Source of the DNA: Myxococcota bacterium
GTDB lineage: Bacteria; Myxococcota_C; UBA6777
Assembly: GCA_023150835.1 (NCBI GenBank)
Contig: JAKLKB010000001.1
Location: 1-64,000, forward strand
Reading direction: 5' to 3'
DNA: 64,000 nt
Below are positions 36,192 through 45,622 of this stretch, one piece after another. Below the pieces are notes generated by a model, which saw only the letters and a list, made by a program, of their open reading frames with translations, was not told the origin of the DNA and did not search any database. The stretch's first letter is position 1, and each line of letters begins with the position of its first letter. The translations under genes and the position numbers were made by a program.

Positions 36192-38504
36192 TTGGAACTC
36201 TCCCCTTGGCAACGTGCCCTTCGCACCTTGCGTCTTTGGACACGCCCCACGCTGCATCCTTCGGCGGCGATCTTTGGGGCGATGATGCTGTTTGCCCTTG
36301 TCTATCGCCTGCGCCTGATCGCCTTGCTCTTTCGGGAAAAAGACCGCTTGTTTGGCTTTCGGCCTGAGATCTTTCCTGTGGTGGTCTTGCTCAAGGAACT
36401 CTGGCACGAACTGATCCTTGCGACTTCGCTCGCTGCTCTTGTCTGGCTGGCCTATCATGCCGAGATGCACCTCCAAGATGGACGCTTTCGCCGATGGCTA
36501 CGCCGTGGAGCGTGGGCTGGCTTTCACCTCGGCCTGTTCTTCGTCGGCTTCCTTTACACCGCACACTATATGCTCATGGTCACCATGCAAAGCGGTCTGG
36601 TCTTTGAAGTGATCATGGAAAGCTTCGCCAGTTTTTCTACCGCAGGCGTACAAAATGCGCTGCCTCATCTACGCTTTACAGAGTTCGTCTTTATTTTTCT
36701 TCCGATGATCAGCTTCTGGATCTTCTATACCCTCGCCATCCCCCTCCAACGCATCGCCCAACAGTTCGCGATCTTGCTGATCAGCGGTATTTTTTTTCTT
36801 TATCTTGCCCAACCCTACGACCCTTCCTCTTCTCGCCTTGCCAACGAGATCCGCCATAACCCCCTCTTTTTCGTCCTTTCTGATTCCTTTCAAGCCTACC
36901 GCAACAACGCACAAACGGCTCTCTCCCGTACCACCGCACCTTTGCCTGTACTGCGCTTGACTTCCCCCCAACCCGTCCTTTCTTCACCCTCCGCTCACCC
37001 TCCCTCCACACCCTCCGCTCACCTCCCCTCCACTCCATCCACGCAAACCAATGCTCCTGCTGTACGCGAATTTCCGTCGCCCTCTCTGCATCGTAAACTT
37101 GCGCAGCGGTCGATCCACCCCGTCTCCTCGACCCCTCCCCATGCTCGTGGACCGTTGTTGCCGCCCTCTCACCTGCCCATGCCCATCCCCCCCACGCTCT
37201 CGCCTCCTGCGCAACCTACGCCTTTGCCTCCCCTCGCTCTCAGTCCCGAACAGATGCGCTCCGTCGCGCACGTTGATCCCGTCTTTGTCGATCCTTCGAT
37301 CCAGCCCCAACACCATCTCCCGCCCACACGCGCAAAACGCTGGAATGTCTTGATGATGGTCATGGAAAGCACCGGCACTCGCTACATCTTTGCCAAACAA
37401 CCCAACGGCCAGCCTGTCATGCCCTTCCTTTCGGAACTAATGAAACAAAGTCGCGTCTATCGCCGCCACTTTTCGCCTTCCAACTCAAGCCCTCGTTCGT
37501 ATTTCTCGATCTTTAGCGGATTGTACCCCACACCTCAACTCAAAATGTTCTCTTTACGCAAAGACCTTGCTGTCCCTGCTTACCCAACTTTTACCCAAAA
37601 AGGATATGACCATTATCTGATCAACCCGAGCTCCCTCAACTGGTACTTTCCTTATTGGATGATGCAACACGCGGGACACAAGAACCTGATCGATTACGCA
37701 AAACTCCCCATCCCCCACAACCCAAGCCGCATCCTCGCTCGCCACGAAGTCGACACCGCAACACATTTTCTTAAACACTTCAAAACCATGAAAGAGCCTT
37801 TTTGGGCGACCTACACCAGCTTCGTCCCGCACTATCCGTACACCGATTACGGCCCACAGTATCGGCCTTTTAAGAACATTCATTCTGCGCTCGCTCGCTA
37901 CTACAACAACCTCTACCTGCTCGATCAACAATTCGCCCGCTTCTTCCAGCACCTCAAGGACACCCACAAGCTCCAGCGCACCATCCTTGTGATCACAGGC
38001 GATCACGGCGAAGCTTTTGGACAACATCGCGGAAACTATACACATTCTCGATACAGCTACAACGAAAACTTTGAAACCCCCCTGATCTTTTACCAACCGC
38101 AGCTTTTTCGCCCCGGTGTCTCCTTCCGCTACACCAGCCACGTTGATATCCTCCCCACCCTGCTCGACGCCATGGGCATCGCCTACAATCCCCGCCTCTT
38201 TCAAGGCGAATCGCTTTTCCTCTCCCAACCTCGCCGTCGTTATCTCTTTCTTTTCGGAAACGAAAACACGCTCTCTTTGGTTGGCCGCGATCACATCAAG
38301 GTCCAATACTCCCTCAAACACCAACGCTGCTGGGCCTACGATCTCAAACAAGATCCCACCGAAAAAAACGTTCTTCCTTGTGCAAGCTTTGAAGCACAAC
38401 GCCGTGCGCTCTTGCTTTGGAGCCGATACCAGCCCCAACTCCTCGATCAATACAACCAAGCCGCTGCGCAAAAACGCCCATTCTTCGGTCAATCTCACCC
38501 ATGA
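36192..38504 (+). CDS. LtaS/OpgB-like membrane sulfatase-fold transferase
   Basis: 770 residues with a TTG start 2 bp after the upstream stop. The N-terminus has about five transmembrane helices (FGAMMLFALVYRLRLIALLF, LILATSLAALVWLAYH, AGFHLGLFFVGFLYTAHYML, FVFIFLPMISFWIFYTLAI, FAILLISGIFFLYLA). A Pro-rich linker (about 260-370) and a C-terminal sulfatase/phosphoglycerol-transferase domain follow. Metal-site motifs are MVMESTGTRY, the SNSSPRSYFSIFSGLYP region (likely nucleophile Ser/Thr), and VITGDHGEAFGQH. Such enzymes transfer glycerol-phosphate or phosphoethanolamine onto envelope glycans. The Pro-rich linker is longer than normal. Pairing with a BKACE enzyme is odd and may be incidental. 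Confidence 0.85.
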   Translation: MELSPWQRALRTLRLWTRPTLHPSAAIFGAMMLFALVYRLRLIALLFREKDRLFGFRPEIFPVVVLLKELWHELILATSLAALVWLAYHAEMHLQDGRFRRWLRRGAWAGFHLGLFFVGFLYTAHYMLMVTMQSGLVFEVIMESFASFSTAGVQNALPHLRFTEFVFIFLPMISFWIFYTLAIPLQRIAQQFAILLISGIFFLYLAQPYDPSSSRLANEIRHNPLFFVLSDSFQAYRNNAQTALSRTTAPLPVLRLTSPQPVLSSPSAHPPSTPSAHLPSTPSTQTNAPAVREFPSPSLHRKLAQRSIHPVSSTPPHARGPLLPPSHLPMPIPPTLSPPAQPTPLPPLALSPEQMRSVAHVDPVFVDPSIQPQHHLPPTRAKRWNVLMMVMESTGTRYIFAKQPNGQPVMPFLSELMKQSRVYRRHFSPSNSSPRSYFSIFSGLYPTPQLKMFSLRKDLAVPAYPTFTQKGYDHYLINPSSLNWYFPYWMMQHAGHKNLIDYAKLPIPHNPSRILARHEVDTATHFLKHFKTMKEPFWATYTSFVPHYPYTDYGPQYRPFKNIHSALARYYNNLYLLDQQFARFFQHLKDTHKLQRTILVITGDHGEAFGQHRGNYTHSRYSYNENFETPLIFYQPQLFRPGVSFRYTSHVDILPTLLDAMGIAYNPRLFQGESLFLSQPRRRYLFLFGNENTLSLVGRDHIKVQYSLKHQRCWAYDLKQDPTEKNVLPCASFEAQRRALLLWSRYQPQLLDQYNQAAAQKRPFFGQSHP

Positions 38505-38591
38505 TCGACCCACCCAAAGACCACCACAGCCGAACTTGCGCGGTCGCTGTGCTGGACGGGGCGAGTTCCAAAACTTGAGGAGTGCTTGCCC

Positions 38592-38613
38592 ACAAGGGCC
38601 TTGGCTCCCTTGT
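38592..38613. terminator. Hairpin between convergent genes
   Basis: ACAAGGG and CCCTTGT pair across an 8-nt loop between the sulfatase-fold gene and the convergent kinase gene. No U-run follows on either strand, so intrinsic termination is only a possibility. Confidence 0.3.
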
Positions 38614-38641
38614 CCCCGTGTTTGGCGAAGAAAAACGGAGA

Positions 38642-41266
38642 TCAGCGAAACATCATATGCTGTGGGTGCAACAGAAAAGCCTGCAAGGATCGCTGTTTGC
38701 GTTTGGTCTCCAAAAAACAGGCGCTTCGGGGGTATCCGATCAATCCCTGCGCGGCGACTTCTGCCATCTGTTGTGCGACTCGAAAGGCTGCTTTGGCCTG
38801 TTCTGTCACGATCCGTCGCAAACGCTCCCGTTCCACAACAGATAGATCGCGAAAAGAATGCAATTTCTTGTATGCGGAGACCACTTGTTTTCCAGCGAAG
38901 GCATACCCCGCTGCCTGCAAACTCAGCACACAAGATCCCCCCGTAGGTCCGGCCTTTCGCAGCTTATCGACCGCTTCGGATGCCGTAAACTGCTGCAATG
39001 ACTCCATCAGCGTCTGGTACTGTGCCAAATACGGGTAGCGCGTCTGGATCCGAAAACGCATCACTTCTGCCAATCGCTGTTTGCCTGCATGATAAGCGGC
39101 GGATTCAGTCCATGTATTCGGCGGTTTGGGGGGGGTGTGTTCTTGTTGGGGCGGTTCGTTCGGGTGTTGCGCTGAATTCTGTTCTTGTTTGTGCGGATTG
39201 TTCGAGATTTTCGGTGTTGTGTGTTCTTGTTGATGCGGATCGTTCGGGCGTTGCGCTGGATTCTGTTCTTGTTGTGTTGAGGGTTTGGGGGCTTCTCGAC
39301 GGGGAGGGGGGGGCTGTGCTGCCCCACGTTTGGCGGGTGGCAAAAACTCCATCGCGTGACCCAACATCTGTTTGGCCCCTTGCAACGTCCCCAAAAGATC
39401 TCCTTTGCGCGAAGCCTCTTCCATCCGACGCTTGGTTTGGCTCATCTGTCTTAACTTTCCAGCGACTTTTTCCAGCGCGCTCGCCCCCATATCATCGACG
39501 CCTTGCGGCCCTGCACTGGGCTTATGCTCAGGGCGTTGCACGTTTGTCGTTGCCTTGTCGTCCTTGCCCTCGGCTTTTTGCGCCTCTTGATTTGCAGCAT
39601 CCCTCTGGGCAGCTTGTTTCGGTCCGTCGTTCGGGCGTGGTGTAGGGCTTGTGGTGTCGCTCGGTGCGCGTTGCGTCGGCCCGCCGTTCGGGCGCTTTAC
39701 GAGATTTGCGGTGTCGCTCGGTGCGCGTTGTGTCGGCCCGTCGTTCGGGCGTTTTACGAGATTCGCTGTGGGTTGTTTCGGTCCGTCGTTCGGGCGTTGT
39801 GGAGGGGATGGCAAAGGCACAGACGGTTGGTTCATGGATGGAGCAGCACGTTGGCTCAAAATAGCCGTACGGGGGGATGATTCGTTCGGTTGCCATCCAA
39901 TCCAGTCCCAGATCTCGTCCACTCCCCACAACAACAGCCCCACCCCCACAAGACACAAAAAGCCGACCACCCAAGGCCAAAGTCGCCGTTTTTTCGGAAT
40001 TTTCAGAGCGCTGTTCGATTCAATCGACAGAGGTTGGGCTTTGGGGGTTGCGGAACTCAGTTTGTGGCTACTTTTGGGAGCGTCCAAAAACGGCATGGCT
40101 TGGGCTTTTGGGCTGGCGATGCTCATCGCAGGGACACGCGGCGCAAGATCCTCCGACCGAAGCGGCGCGATCGCGGTCTCTCGAATCGCGTCTTCGTCAG
40201 ACGAATGCACCGAAGATGGCAGCCCTTCTACAGGGTACCAAAACCCCCGAACATCCGTCACCGCCAGATCTTCTTCGGCGACGTGTGTGTGAGATCCTGT
40301 GGTCGCTCCCCCAAACCGCCGATGCAACGAACGAAAGGCATCACGCAACATCTCCATCGATGCGGGCCGATCTTCGGGAGATTTTGCCAGCATCTGATCG
40401 ACCCATCTCGCCAGTTCTTCGGGAACATCCCGACACTTTTCGCGGATAGGCGGCGGCTTGACAGAAGTATGGGCGCGCAACATCTCCATAAACGAGCCTT
40501 GCTGGTTGGGCGAAGGGTAGCCAAACGGTGGTATCCCCGCCAACATCTCATACAAGATGATCCCCAACGCATACACATCACTCGCAGGCCCAATCCCCGA
40601 ACCTTGCGCTTGTTCGGGCGACATATAGATCGGCGTCCCCAAGATCCCTTGCGTCAGGTGCGGAGCCTGCGTATCGATCATCGTCTTTGCGATACCAAAG
40701 TCCAACACCTTGACAAACGCTTCATGCCCTTCACGCACCGCCAAAAAGATATTCTCAGGCTTGAGATCGCGATGCACCACCGATGCCCGATGGCACGTCG
40801 CGATCGCATCGCAAACTTGCCAACCCACATCCAACACAAACGCCAGCGGTAGCCCTCCCCGTCCCAACACAGCCGACAACGGGTGCCCACGCAGATGCTC
40901 CATCACATAAAAAAAACCAAGATCTGGATCTTGTCCAAAATCATCGTAGATCCGCACGATATGCTCGTTGCGCTGCGACAACGACATCGTCACACGCACT
41001 TCTCGATAAAAGCGCTCGATATTCTCGGGGGATTGTAGAACGTGCGCTTTGAGGATCTTGATCGCTCGCTCTCGATCGCTTTCGAGGTAGATATGCGCCG
41101 CACGATAGATCGTTCCAAATCCCCCCTCTGCGATCGGCCCCAACAGACGGTACTTATGGGCGATCAGTTTCAACGGGAAACGGCATTGCGCGCAGTAGAG
41201 CGACCCTTCTTCTGAGGGAGAATAAGGAGCCTTGCACTCGGGACATTGGGATATCTCTTGGAACAT
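38642..41266 (-). CDS. Membrane Ser/Thr protein kinase with N-terminal zinc ribbon
   Basis: 874 residues. The ATG at 41266 is preferred over the GTG at 41275 by spacing from AAAGGG. Residues 8-30 form a zinc ribbon (CPEC..CAQC). The kinase domain (about 35-300) has the glycine loop GPIAEGGFGTIYRA, AIKIL (catalytic Lys), VVHRDLKPENIF (catalytic loop), LDFGIAK and GTPIYMSPEQ. A cytosolic linker, one transmembrane helix (about 425-447), and a Pro/Asn-rich repeat region with RPNDGPTQ units follow. A helical C-terminal domain (about 590-874) lies on the other side of the membrane. This PknB-like layout fits an envelope sensor kinase. FHA and ParA proteins lie within 4 kb. Confidence 0.9.
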   Translation of the reverse strand: MFQEISQCPECKAPYSPSEEGSLYCAQCRFPLKLIAHKYRLLGPIAEGGFGTIYRAAHIYLESDRERAIKILKAHVLQSPENIERFYREVRVTMSLSQRNEHIVRIYDDFGQDPDLGFFYVMEHLRGHPLSAVLGRGGLPLAFVLDVGWQVCDAIATCHRASVVHRDLKPENIFLAVREGHEAFVKVLDFGIAKTMIDTQAPHLTQGILGTPIYMSPEQAQGSGIGPASDVYALGIILYEMLAGIPPFGYPSPNQQGSFMEMLRAHTSVKPPPIREKCRDVPEELARWVDQMLAKSPEDRPASMEMLRDAFRSLHRRFGGATTGSHTHVAEEDLAVTDVRGFWYPVEGLPSSVHSSDEDAIRETAIAPLRSEDLAPRVPAMSIASPKAQAMPFLDAPKSSHKLSSATPKAQPLSIESNSALKIPKKRRLWPWVVGFLCLVGVGLLLWGVDEIWDWIGWQPNESSPRTAILSQRAAPSMNQPSVPLPSPPQRPNDGPKQPTANLVKRPNDGPTQRAPSDTANLVKRPNGGPTQRAPSDTTSPTPRPNDGPKQAAQRDAANQEAQKAEGKDDKATTNVQRPEHKPSAGPQGVDDMGASALEKVAGKLRQMSQTKRRMEEASRKGDLLGTLQGAKQMLGHAMEFLPPAKRGAAQPPPPRREAPKPSTQQEQNPAQRPNDPHQQEHTTPKISNNPHKQEQNSAQHPNEPPQQEHTPPKPPNTWTESAAYHAGKQRLAEVMRFRIQTRYPYLAQYQTLMESLQQFTASEAVDKLRKAGPTGGSCVLSLQAAGYAFAGKQVVSAYKKLHSFRDLSVVERERLRRIVTEQAKAAFRVAQQMAEVAAQGLIGYPRSACFLETKRKQRSLQAFLLHPQHMMFR

Positions 41267-41488
41267 CCTGCTCACCCTTTATTACCGACACAGGCGGCGA
41301 AAACACGTCCTCTTTGAAGACCAGCAGACCCCCGTTGATCGCACCCCCCAAGGGCGCTATAACGAAGCGCGCTTTGGTTGACACGATCCCACACTACACG
41401 CCAAACAACAAGACCGAACGCCAAGGTCGCGTGCTATCCGCACGATGACTCCCTTGCTTCTCATCTCGCACAAGGAGATCTGTCGATT

Positions 41489-42364
41489 ATGGACCTCAAA
41501 GAGACCTTCGGCAACCTCAAGCGCATGATCCAAGGCCCTCGCGTCCCCATCGGTGACCGCCAAGCCATCGTCGTCGCCGTCGCCGCTCAAAAAGGCGGTG
41601 TCGGAAAAACCACCACCGCCGTCCATCTTGCCGCTGGCATCGCCGCCTTCCACAAACGAAAAGTCCTGCTCGTCGATATGGACGCCCAAGGCCACGTCCA
41701 GATGAGCCTGTCTTCTCTTCTCCCCACCCAACAAGGCGAATCCCTCGGTGGGCTGCTCTTACAAAAACACCGCGATATCCAAGAACTGGCCCAACCCACC
41801 GCCATCGAACATCTTTGGTCCATCCCCAGCGACCGCAGCCTCAACGAAACCGAAGCACAGATGGCCTCCCGCATCGGCAAAGAACTTTTGCTCAAACAAA
41901 GTAGCAAGATCGCTCGCTCTCACTACGACTTGATCGTGATCGATTGCCCTCCCAACATCGGAACGCTTACGCTCAACGCTCTTGTCGCCGCTGATGCTGT
42001 CCTTGTTCCCTGCGATATGAGCGTCCTCAGCCTTGATGGTGTCGCCTCCATCCTCGAAACCACACAAACCGTCCGCGAGATGTTGAACCCCAACCTCCAA
42101 TGGCTCGGCGTCGTCCGCACCCGCCTCGACCGCCGCAACGTGATGCTCAACCGCAGTATCGTCGAGAGTTTGAGACAACAATATGGCGAAAAACTCTTTG
42201 GTTCCGAGATCTGCAACGCCTCTGCTGTGGCTCGCGCCCAACTCGCCGGACAAACCATCTACAACTTCGATCCACGCTCCGCCGCCAGTCGCGCCTATCG
42301 CATCCTCACCGATGAATTCGCCCAACGCATCGGCTTGACCACATCTCCCCCAAAACGGGCTTAA
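41489..42364 (+). CDS. ParA/MinD-type ATPase
   Basis: 291 residues. The start at 41489 has AAGGAG about 11 nt upstream. The deviant Walker A KGGVGKTT at about residue 35, Walker A' LLVDMDAQGH and Walker B DLIVIDCPPNIG identify a ParA-superfamily ATPase that positions DNA or protein cargo. No ParB gene or parS site lies next to it, and it is divergent from the kinase. It is therefore probably an orphan ParA for protein or organelle positioning rather than a chromosome/plasmid partition pair. FHA and kinase neighbours suggest phosphorylation input. Confidence 0.88.
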   Translation: MDLKETFGNLKRMIQGPRVPIGDRQAIVVAVAAQKGGVGKTTTAVHLAAGIAAFHKRKVLLVDMDAQGHVQMSLSSLLPTQQGESLGGLLLQKHRDIQELAQPTAIEHLWSIPSDRSLNETEAQMASRIGKELLLKQSSKIARSHYDLIVIDCPPNIGTLTLNALVAADAVLVPCDMSVLSLDGVASILETTQTVREMLNPNLQWLGVVRTRLDRRNVMLNRSIVESLRQQYGEKLFGSEICNASAVARAQLAGQTIYNFDPRSAASRAYRILTDEFAQRIGLTTSPPKRA

Positions 42365-42369
42365 CCACG

Positions 42370-44880
42370 ATGCTCCGATCGCTTCTTTTCACGACGCGCC
42401 GATCGCTTCTTTTCACAGGATCAACACAGATCGATGCGCTTTGTGGGGCATTGCCCCACGCCCCACAAGGGAGCTTTGCCCCCTTGACCCCGTATCGGCG
42501 GCGCGGACACAGGTTTTTCACACGGACAGCTGCTCCGCTTGAATGGTCTGCGAATGCGGCTTTTTTTGTCCGCTACCTCGCTCCTTTGTGGATCAACGTT
42601 GCGCTTCTTTGCGCTTTTTTGCCGCGCCTTGCTTTTTCGCAACCTGCCCGCCAACGCACCCCGCACATCCGCTCCATGCACCTTCACGTCCAACTCTTTC
42701 CCACCAAGCACCTGATGGAAACCACCGCCGAGATCGCGTTGTACTGGCCGATCCACCAGCGTGCGCTCTCCTTGTCCTTTTCGCAGATGGCCGTCGTCTT
42801 GGCGATATCCGCCCAAGCCCCCAACGGTGCTTGGTCTCCCCTTCCCTACAACCGAGAACTCGAAACCATCACACTCTTGCGCTCTTCTCGTTCCCCCCCT
42901 TCCTCCGCGCACGCGCAGATCCGCATCCGCTATCAGATCACCTTTTACAGCCAAAAAAATCACCTCTTCCGACAAATCTTCTGCCAAATCGATCCCGGAG
43001 ATACCTACTTTTTGTATGGCTGGTATCCGAGCCTTTCGGCTTTCGCCGACCCCATACGTGGCGAATTGCTTGCAGGTGATCGCTTTCCTTATACCCTCAC
43101 CATCGACGCTCCCAAAGAAGAGCTTCCGCTCTCCACAGGTCGGCTCCTTGAACAACTCCCTCTCCCCAACGGTCGGACACGTCGGCGTTATGGAGCCTCA
43201 CCGATCAAAGAAGCTGCGTTGATGTTGGTCGCGGGCAATTACCAAGTGGTCCGAGAACGCTTACGCGGTCTTTCTGTGCGTGGCTTGCCTTGGTTCCAAG
43301 CCGATCGACTCCTCGCCAAACGTCAAGAGCGCAAGATCCCCGATACCCTTGTCAGCTTTTATCTGCGCCCCGAAGAACCCCGCGCAAAGCTCCAAGAGAT
43401 CGCACAGCTTGTCGCCAAAGGTAGCGCCTACTTTGAAGCGCTCTGGGGTGAACCGTGGGATCGCTTTGGCGACACATCCTCTGCAACGCACGCCCAACCC
43501 CCCATCGTTCGGCCCTTTGCAACGCACGCCCAACCCCCCATCGTTCGGCCTTTTGCAACGCCCGCCCGCCCACCCACAGGTCGGCCCGCTATCATGCGTT
43601 CTGAAACTCCCGTCGCTCCGCCCGCTGCGCTCCGTACCACACACATAGGCCGATGGAGGCGTTGGCGGGTCATCACTTTCGGAGGCGCGGGTGCAAGGGG
43701 CTATCCCATGACACTCTTGCTCGAACGTCGCTTGCACTTTTTGGACGGCTCGCTTGATCGACCGATGGATGCGCTGTTTACACGCCGCCAAGTCTTGCTG
43801 CACGAGATCGCTCATACTTGGTGGGGAAACGCCGTCACAGGCATCCAAGCAGGTTCGGCATGGGTCAACGAAGGGCTTGCCAACTACGCTTCCCTCAAAG
43901 CTTTAGGCTTCCTTTATGGCAAACCGACGATGTATGCGGCCCTTCGACGCCATCTTGACTCTTTCTTACAAAGCAAGTGGCCGAGCGACCTGATGGGACC
44001 GGGCGGAATGGATCAGATGATCCAGCGCACTGCCTACACCAAAGGCACCTTGGTGTTCTTTTCTCTGGAATGGATGCTCGGTGAAAAAGTCTTTTTGGAA
44101 GGGCTGCGCCTGTTTTTCCAGCTTTATCGGGGTGGATTCGCCACCGCAAAAGATCTTCGCCGCGTGCTCGAACGACACAGTGGTCGATCTCTTCGGGCCT
44201 TTTTTCAATCTTCCGTTCGAGGCGACGGCCTGCCTTGGGTTCGACTCCTGCGTTGGAAAGCCAGCGGCAAACCACCCAACCGACAGCTTACTCTTGTCGT
44301 TGAGAACCTCGGCGATGCAACGGGTTGGCTTCCTGTGCTGATCCAAGGCCGATCCCTACGCCTATTACGTGGCCTCACGATCCCCACAGGCCGCCACACA
44401 CTTCGCTTGCCTCTGCCTTTTCACCCCCGCAAAGTCCGTCTCGATCCGCATCAATCCGCCCTCCAAGGCATCCGCCCCGCCTTTTTGCTCGAACGCGCCA
44501 ATCATGCCCGAAAAGCCGAACAATGGGCGATCGCCGAACAATACTTCCAAATGCTCTTGCGCCATTTTCCCAAACACGGACACGCACACTACAGCTACGC
44601 CCTACTTCTCTCGGCACGCCACCGTACACAAGAGGCACTCCGCCACCTCCAACAAGCCGCCCGCCTCTCTCCCACCCCCCACACTCCCTCTTGGATCGGA
44701 CCTTGGGCAAGATTTCGCATCGCCCAGATCGCCGCCCAACAAGGCCGACCTGACCTCGCTCGCCGCCTCTTGCTCAAACTCCAACGCCAACGCCGCGATC
44801 CCTACCACCTCCAAGAAGAGATCCACCAGCTCTTGCGCTCCCTTTCCGAAAAAATCGCCCCACCCCGCACTCGCCCCTGA
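42370..44880 (+). CDS. M1-like (gluzincin) metallopeptidase with C-terminal TPRs
   Basis: The open frame gives 836 residues, but the first 65 or so are encoded by a family A element. A TTG at 42589 giving WINVALLCAFLPRLAFS as signal peptide may be the ancestral start. The zinc site is HEIAHTWWG (residues 478-482) with Glu501 in NEGLANY 18 residues later, the HExxH-x18-E pattern of M1 aminopeptidases. The M1 GxMEN-type exopeptidase motif is replaced by FGGAGARGYPMT. An in-frame repeat (THAQPPIVRPFA) interrupts the domain just before it. The C-terminal 130 residues are TPR-like (AEQWAIAEQYFQMLLRHFPKHGHAHYSYALLL). Confidence 0.82.
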   Translation: MLRSLLFTTRRSLLFTGSTQIDALCGALPHAPQGSFAPLTPYRRRGHRFFTRTAAPLEWSANAAFFVRYLAPLWINVALLCAFLPRLAFSQPARQRTPHIRSMHLHVQLFPTKHLMETTAEIALYWPIHQRALSLSFSQMAVVLAISAQAPNGAWSPLPYNRELETITLLRSSRSPPSSAHAQIRIRYQITFYSQKNHLFRQIFCQIDPGDTYFLYGWYPSLSAFADPIRGELLAGDRFPYTLTIDAPKEELPLSTGRLLEQLPLPNGRTRRRYGASPIKEAALMLVAGNYQVVRERLRGLSVRGLPWFQADRLLAKRQERKIPDTLVSFYLRPEEPRAKLQEIAQLVAKGSAYFEALWGEPWDRFGDTSSATHAQPPIVRPFATHAQPPIVRPFATPARPPTGRPAIMRSETPVAPPAALRTTHIGRWRRWRVITFGGAGARGYPMTLLLERRLHFLDGSLDRPMDALFTRRQVLLHEIAHTWWGNAVTGIQAGSAWVNEGLANYASLKALGFLYGKPTMYAALRRHLDSFLQSKWPSDLMGPGGMDQMIQRTAYTKGTLVFFSLEWMLGEKVFLEGLRLFFQLYRGGFATAKDLRRVLERHSGRSLRAFFQSSVRGDGLPWVRLLRWKASGKPPNRQLTLVVENLGDATGWLPVLIQGRSLRLLRGLTIPTGRHTLRLPLPFHPRKVRLDPHQSALQGIRPAFLLERANHARKAEQWAIAEQYFQMLLRHFPKHGHAHYSYALLLSARHRTQEALRHLQQAARLSPTPHTPSWIGPWARFRIAQIAAQQGRPDLARRLLLKLQRQRRDPYHLQEEIHQLLRSLSEKIAPPRTRP
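42439..42571 (-). repeat. Dispersed element family A, copy 6, overlapping a gene start
   Basis: GTGGGGCATTGCCCCAC, CCCTTGACCCCGTATCGGCG, AGGTTTTTCACACGGAC, CCGCTTGAATGG and TGCGAATGCGGCTTTTTTTG. It lies within the annotated N-terminus of the M1-like peptidase. Confidence 0.8.
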
Positions 44881-45000
44881 TCCGCCCCACCTCCCATACA
44901 AAGCCTGCTGTGCCTTGACGCAACAACGGGGGCTTGCTACTTGTGAAGCGTTAAGTTGTTCCTGCTCCTTTCACCCTTTTGACTCCACAGGACACATCTA

Positions 45001-45587
45001 TGGCCGAGATCATCGTAAAGCTCAAAGGCAACGAACTTGCGCGTAAAAAGATCACCAAGTCTCCCTTCTTCTTTGGGAGCGGGCCGAGCAACGATTTCCA
45101 GCTTGAAAATCCCGCCATCTCCAACACTCACTTTCATATCCTTTTCGACAATTTCCAGTACAAACTGGTCGATGATAGCAGCACCAACGGCACCTATCTC
45201 AACGAACAGAAAATTACCGAAAAAGTCCTTGAACCCGGTTTCAAATTCGTTGTCGGCAAATTCACCGTAGAGATCGTCGATCTGCACGACGCCCCCCAAG
45301 TCATCGAAAACGCCGCTGGGGCCGCCGCCAAAAAAGGCTCTTTTCGTAGCACAGTGCAACTTTCCGAAGGCGATCTTCAAAACGTCTTGCAAGCTGCTTT
45401 GCAAAAAAAAGACAAATCCGAATTTGCCGATCCTTCTGCCCACGCTCCCGGACAAAGCGCATCTTCTTCTGCTGCGCGTTCCAACCTCCCCGAACCAACG
45501 AGGGGAGGCGGCCCCAATATGATCCTGATCATCATCGGCGTCGTGATCGTCCTTTTGCTTGGGATCATCGTTGGAAAGATGATCTGA
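45001..45587 (+). CDS. Tail-anchored FHA-domain protein
   Basis: 195 residues. The FHA domain (1-95) shows the phosphothreonine-pocket residues in order: FFGSGPSNDFQL (Arg of the canonical GR is replaced by Ser-Gly), NPAISNTHFHI (S-x-x-H), DDSSTNGTYLN (S-T-N-G-T). A polar linker follows, and a single C-terminal transmembrane helix (MILIIIGVVIVLLLGIIVG). The protein would face the cytosol and read Thr phosphorylation made by kinases such as the one at 38642. The GS-for-GR change could weaken phosphate binding. Confidence 0.88.
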
Positions 45588-45622
45588 CGGCCAAGCCCTT
45601 GGTGTAAAATAGGGAGGTTCAT

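Noticed and set aside
37554..38933. A 459-codon minus-strand frame over the sulfatase domain
   Set aside because: The plus-strand frame carries the conserved metal-site motifs; the minus frame has none.
41489..42364. Plasmid or chromosome origin region suggested by ParA
   Set aside because: No ParB, parS, DnaA-box cluster or replication initiator is visible nearby.
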